A stretch of DNA of 46,365 bases, from NCBI RefSeq assembly GCF_004458765.1, contig NZ_SPJX01000012.1:235408-281772 (forward strand). Direction: 5' to 3'. This DNA is from Microvirga pakistanensis. GTDB taxonomy: Bacteria > Pseudomonadota > Alphaproteobacteria > Rhizobiales > Beijerinckiaceae. Made by a program: the position numbers and the translations under genes. The notes beneath the pieces are model-generated. The model saw only the letters and a program-made list of their open reading frames with translations, did not search any database and was not told the DNA's origin. Positions 45,574 through 46,365 of the stretch are shown one piece after another. Position 1 is the first letter of the stretch. Every line of letters begins with the position of its first letter.

Positions 45574-45588
45574 ATTGTCAACAATCTT
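45574..45588. promoter_or_regulatory. Shared 15-nt operator, site 2
   Basis: The reverse complement reads AAGATTGTTGACAAT, identical over 15 nt to site 1 at 40140-40154. On the minus strand it includes TTGACA, followed 17 nt later by AATGCT, so a repressor bound here would cover the -35 box of the MmgE/PrpD promoter. It lies 63 nt upstream of the GntR start and may also serve autoregulation. Confidence 0.7.
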
Positions 45589-45650
45589 TTGCGGACTGGC
45601 ATTGGAATGCGGTATCATTTAAAGGGGTGCGCAACAGATGGTGGTGGACG

Positions 45651-46340
45651 ATGGACTCGACTTTAGATCCAGGATTGGGGCTGCGGATCCGGCGAACGGA
45701 ATCCTTGACCTCCCTTATCCGGCGCGAACTCGAACGGATGATTGAAATTGGCGAGCTCAAAGCCGGTGATCGCCTCAACGAGAACGCTCTTGCGGCCAAG
45801 CTCGGCGTGAGTCGCGGGCCGGTGCGGGAGGCCTGCCGCGGGCTCGAGCAGAGCGGCCTCGTTCATGTCATCGTCAATCGCGGCGTGTTCGTCCGGGAAA
45901 TCAGCAACCGTGAAGCGGCCGAGCTCTACGACATTCGCGCTTCACTGTATGCGCTCGCAGGGCGGCTCCTCGCACCGAAGATCACCAAGAAGCAGGTCGC
46001 GGAGCTGCGCCGCATGACCAGGCGGATGGAGGAGGCCGCCGAAAAGGACGAGCTCAACGTCTTCTATCCGCTCAACGTGCGCTTCCATGAGGCGATCGTG
46101 GAGTTCAGCGGCAACGGGCGGCTCCTCAGCATGTGTGCGTCCGTTCATCGTGAGATGCACCTGTTCCGTCGCCGAACCCTCGACATGCCGGGCCGCATGA
46201 AGATCTCGAACGCCGAGCACACAGGCATCGTCGATGCACTCGAGGCCAAGGACAGCGAGAAGGCCGCCAGGCTGATGGCGGACCATGTTCTGAAAAGCCG
46301 CGAACTGCTTTTCGGTCCGATCGGTACGCCGGCCGACTGA
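45651..46340 (+). CDS. GntR-family regulator with FCD ligand domain
   Basis: This 229-aa regulator has an N-terminal winged helix (about 17-85: SLIRRELERMIEIGELKAGD, NENALAAKLGVSRGPVREAC, RGLEQSGLVHVIVNRG) and a C-terminal all-helical FCD domain. In that domain DIRASLYALAGRLLAP, NVRFHEAIVEFSGNGRL and a final AEHTGIVDALEAKDSEKA to MADHVLKSR supply the metal/ligand histidines. FCD regulators usually sense carboxylates and act as repressors. It is divergent from MmgE/PrpD and probably controls both that operon and the PdxA/tartrate-dehydrogenase region through the shared operator. ATG 45651 is chosen; a GTG at 45627 is an alternative. Confidence 0.92.
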   Translation: MDSTLDPGLGLRIRRTESLTSLIRRELERMIEIGELKAGDRLNENALAAKLGVSRGPVREACRGLEQSGLVHVIVNRGVFVREISNREAAELYDIRASLYALAGRLLAPKITKKQVAELRRMTRRMEEAAEKDELNVFYPLNVRFHEAIVEFSGNGRLLSMCASVHREMHLFRRRTLDMPGRMKISNAEHTGIVDALEAKDSEKAARLMADHVLKSRELLFGPIGTPAD

Positions 46341-46365
46341 GCCCGAAGGGCGCAGTCGGCCGGAT

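Overview
The window is about 46 kb of GC-rich DNA from an alphaproteobacterium, most likely a Hyphomicrobiales (Rhizobiales) member near Microvirga/Methylobacterium. The placement is inferred from gene content and order (rplU-rpmA-GNAT-obgE-proB next to proA-nadD-rsfS-rlmH-envC-ctpA and rppH), from GTG/TTG starts and from dense 1-4 nt stop/start overlaps. No rRNA, CRISPR array, insertion sequence or prophage is visible. Two tRNA genes are present, tRNA-Leu(CAA) and tRNA-Ser(CGA).

Layout. (1) 1-6.5 kb is mixed housekeeping: a 3-hydroxybutyryl-CoA dehydrogenase, an HNH protein, dsbB with a YqaA/DedA-type membrane protein, tRNA-Leu, an FkbM-type methyltransferase, two small proteins and rppH. 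(2) 6.6-17.1 kb is the conserved minus-strand core: rplU, rpmA, a GNAT acetyltransferase, obgE, proB, proA, nadD, rsfS, rlmH, an EnvC-like factor and ctpA. A DUF72 gene on the plus strand lies between proA and proB. (3) 17.4-18.3 kb holds tRNA-Ser and a decayed DUF1003 gene with an in-frame stop.

(4) 18.3-27.4 kb is a nine-gene minus-strand locus: a GbdR/CdhR-like GATase1-AraC regulator, a four-gene quaternary-amine type (OpuA/OpuB/OsmF-like) ABC importer, a nitrilase-superfamily hydrolase, an acyl-CoA dehydrogenase, an acyl-CoA ligase and a crotonase. It reads as import of a betaine-like compound, possible amide or nitrile hydrolysis, CoA activation, alpha,beta-desaturation and hydration. 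That logic is carnitine- or DMSP-like, but the substrate is not settled. A cluster of TTCCA/TGGAA half-sites lies in front of the transporter genes.

(5) 27.7-29.6 kb encodes an EamA-type transporter and an unusual LysR-HTH/TrpD2(YbiB)-like fusion. (6) 29.9-36.6 kb is a six-gene plus-strand siderophore-iron locus: TonB receptor, siderophore-interacting reductase, FatB/CeuA-type binding protein, two FecCD permeases and an ATPase.

(7) 36.7-46.3 kb is a catabolic cluster without an obvious precedent. It holds two tartrate/D-malate dehydrogenase-like enzymes and a PdxA2-like dehydrogenase in one operon. Divergent from it are a haloacetate-dehalogenase-like hydrolase and a four-domain rhodanese protein. 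Beyond these lie a third isocitrate/isopropylmalate-dehydrogenase-family enzyme, an MmgE/PrpD protein and a GntR/FCD regulator. An identical 15-nt sequence containing the dyad ATTGT-N2-ACAAT occurs in both divergent promoter regions (40140-40154 and 45574-45588). It ties the two halves together as one probable GntR regulon and is the strongest candidate for an undescribed system here.
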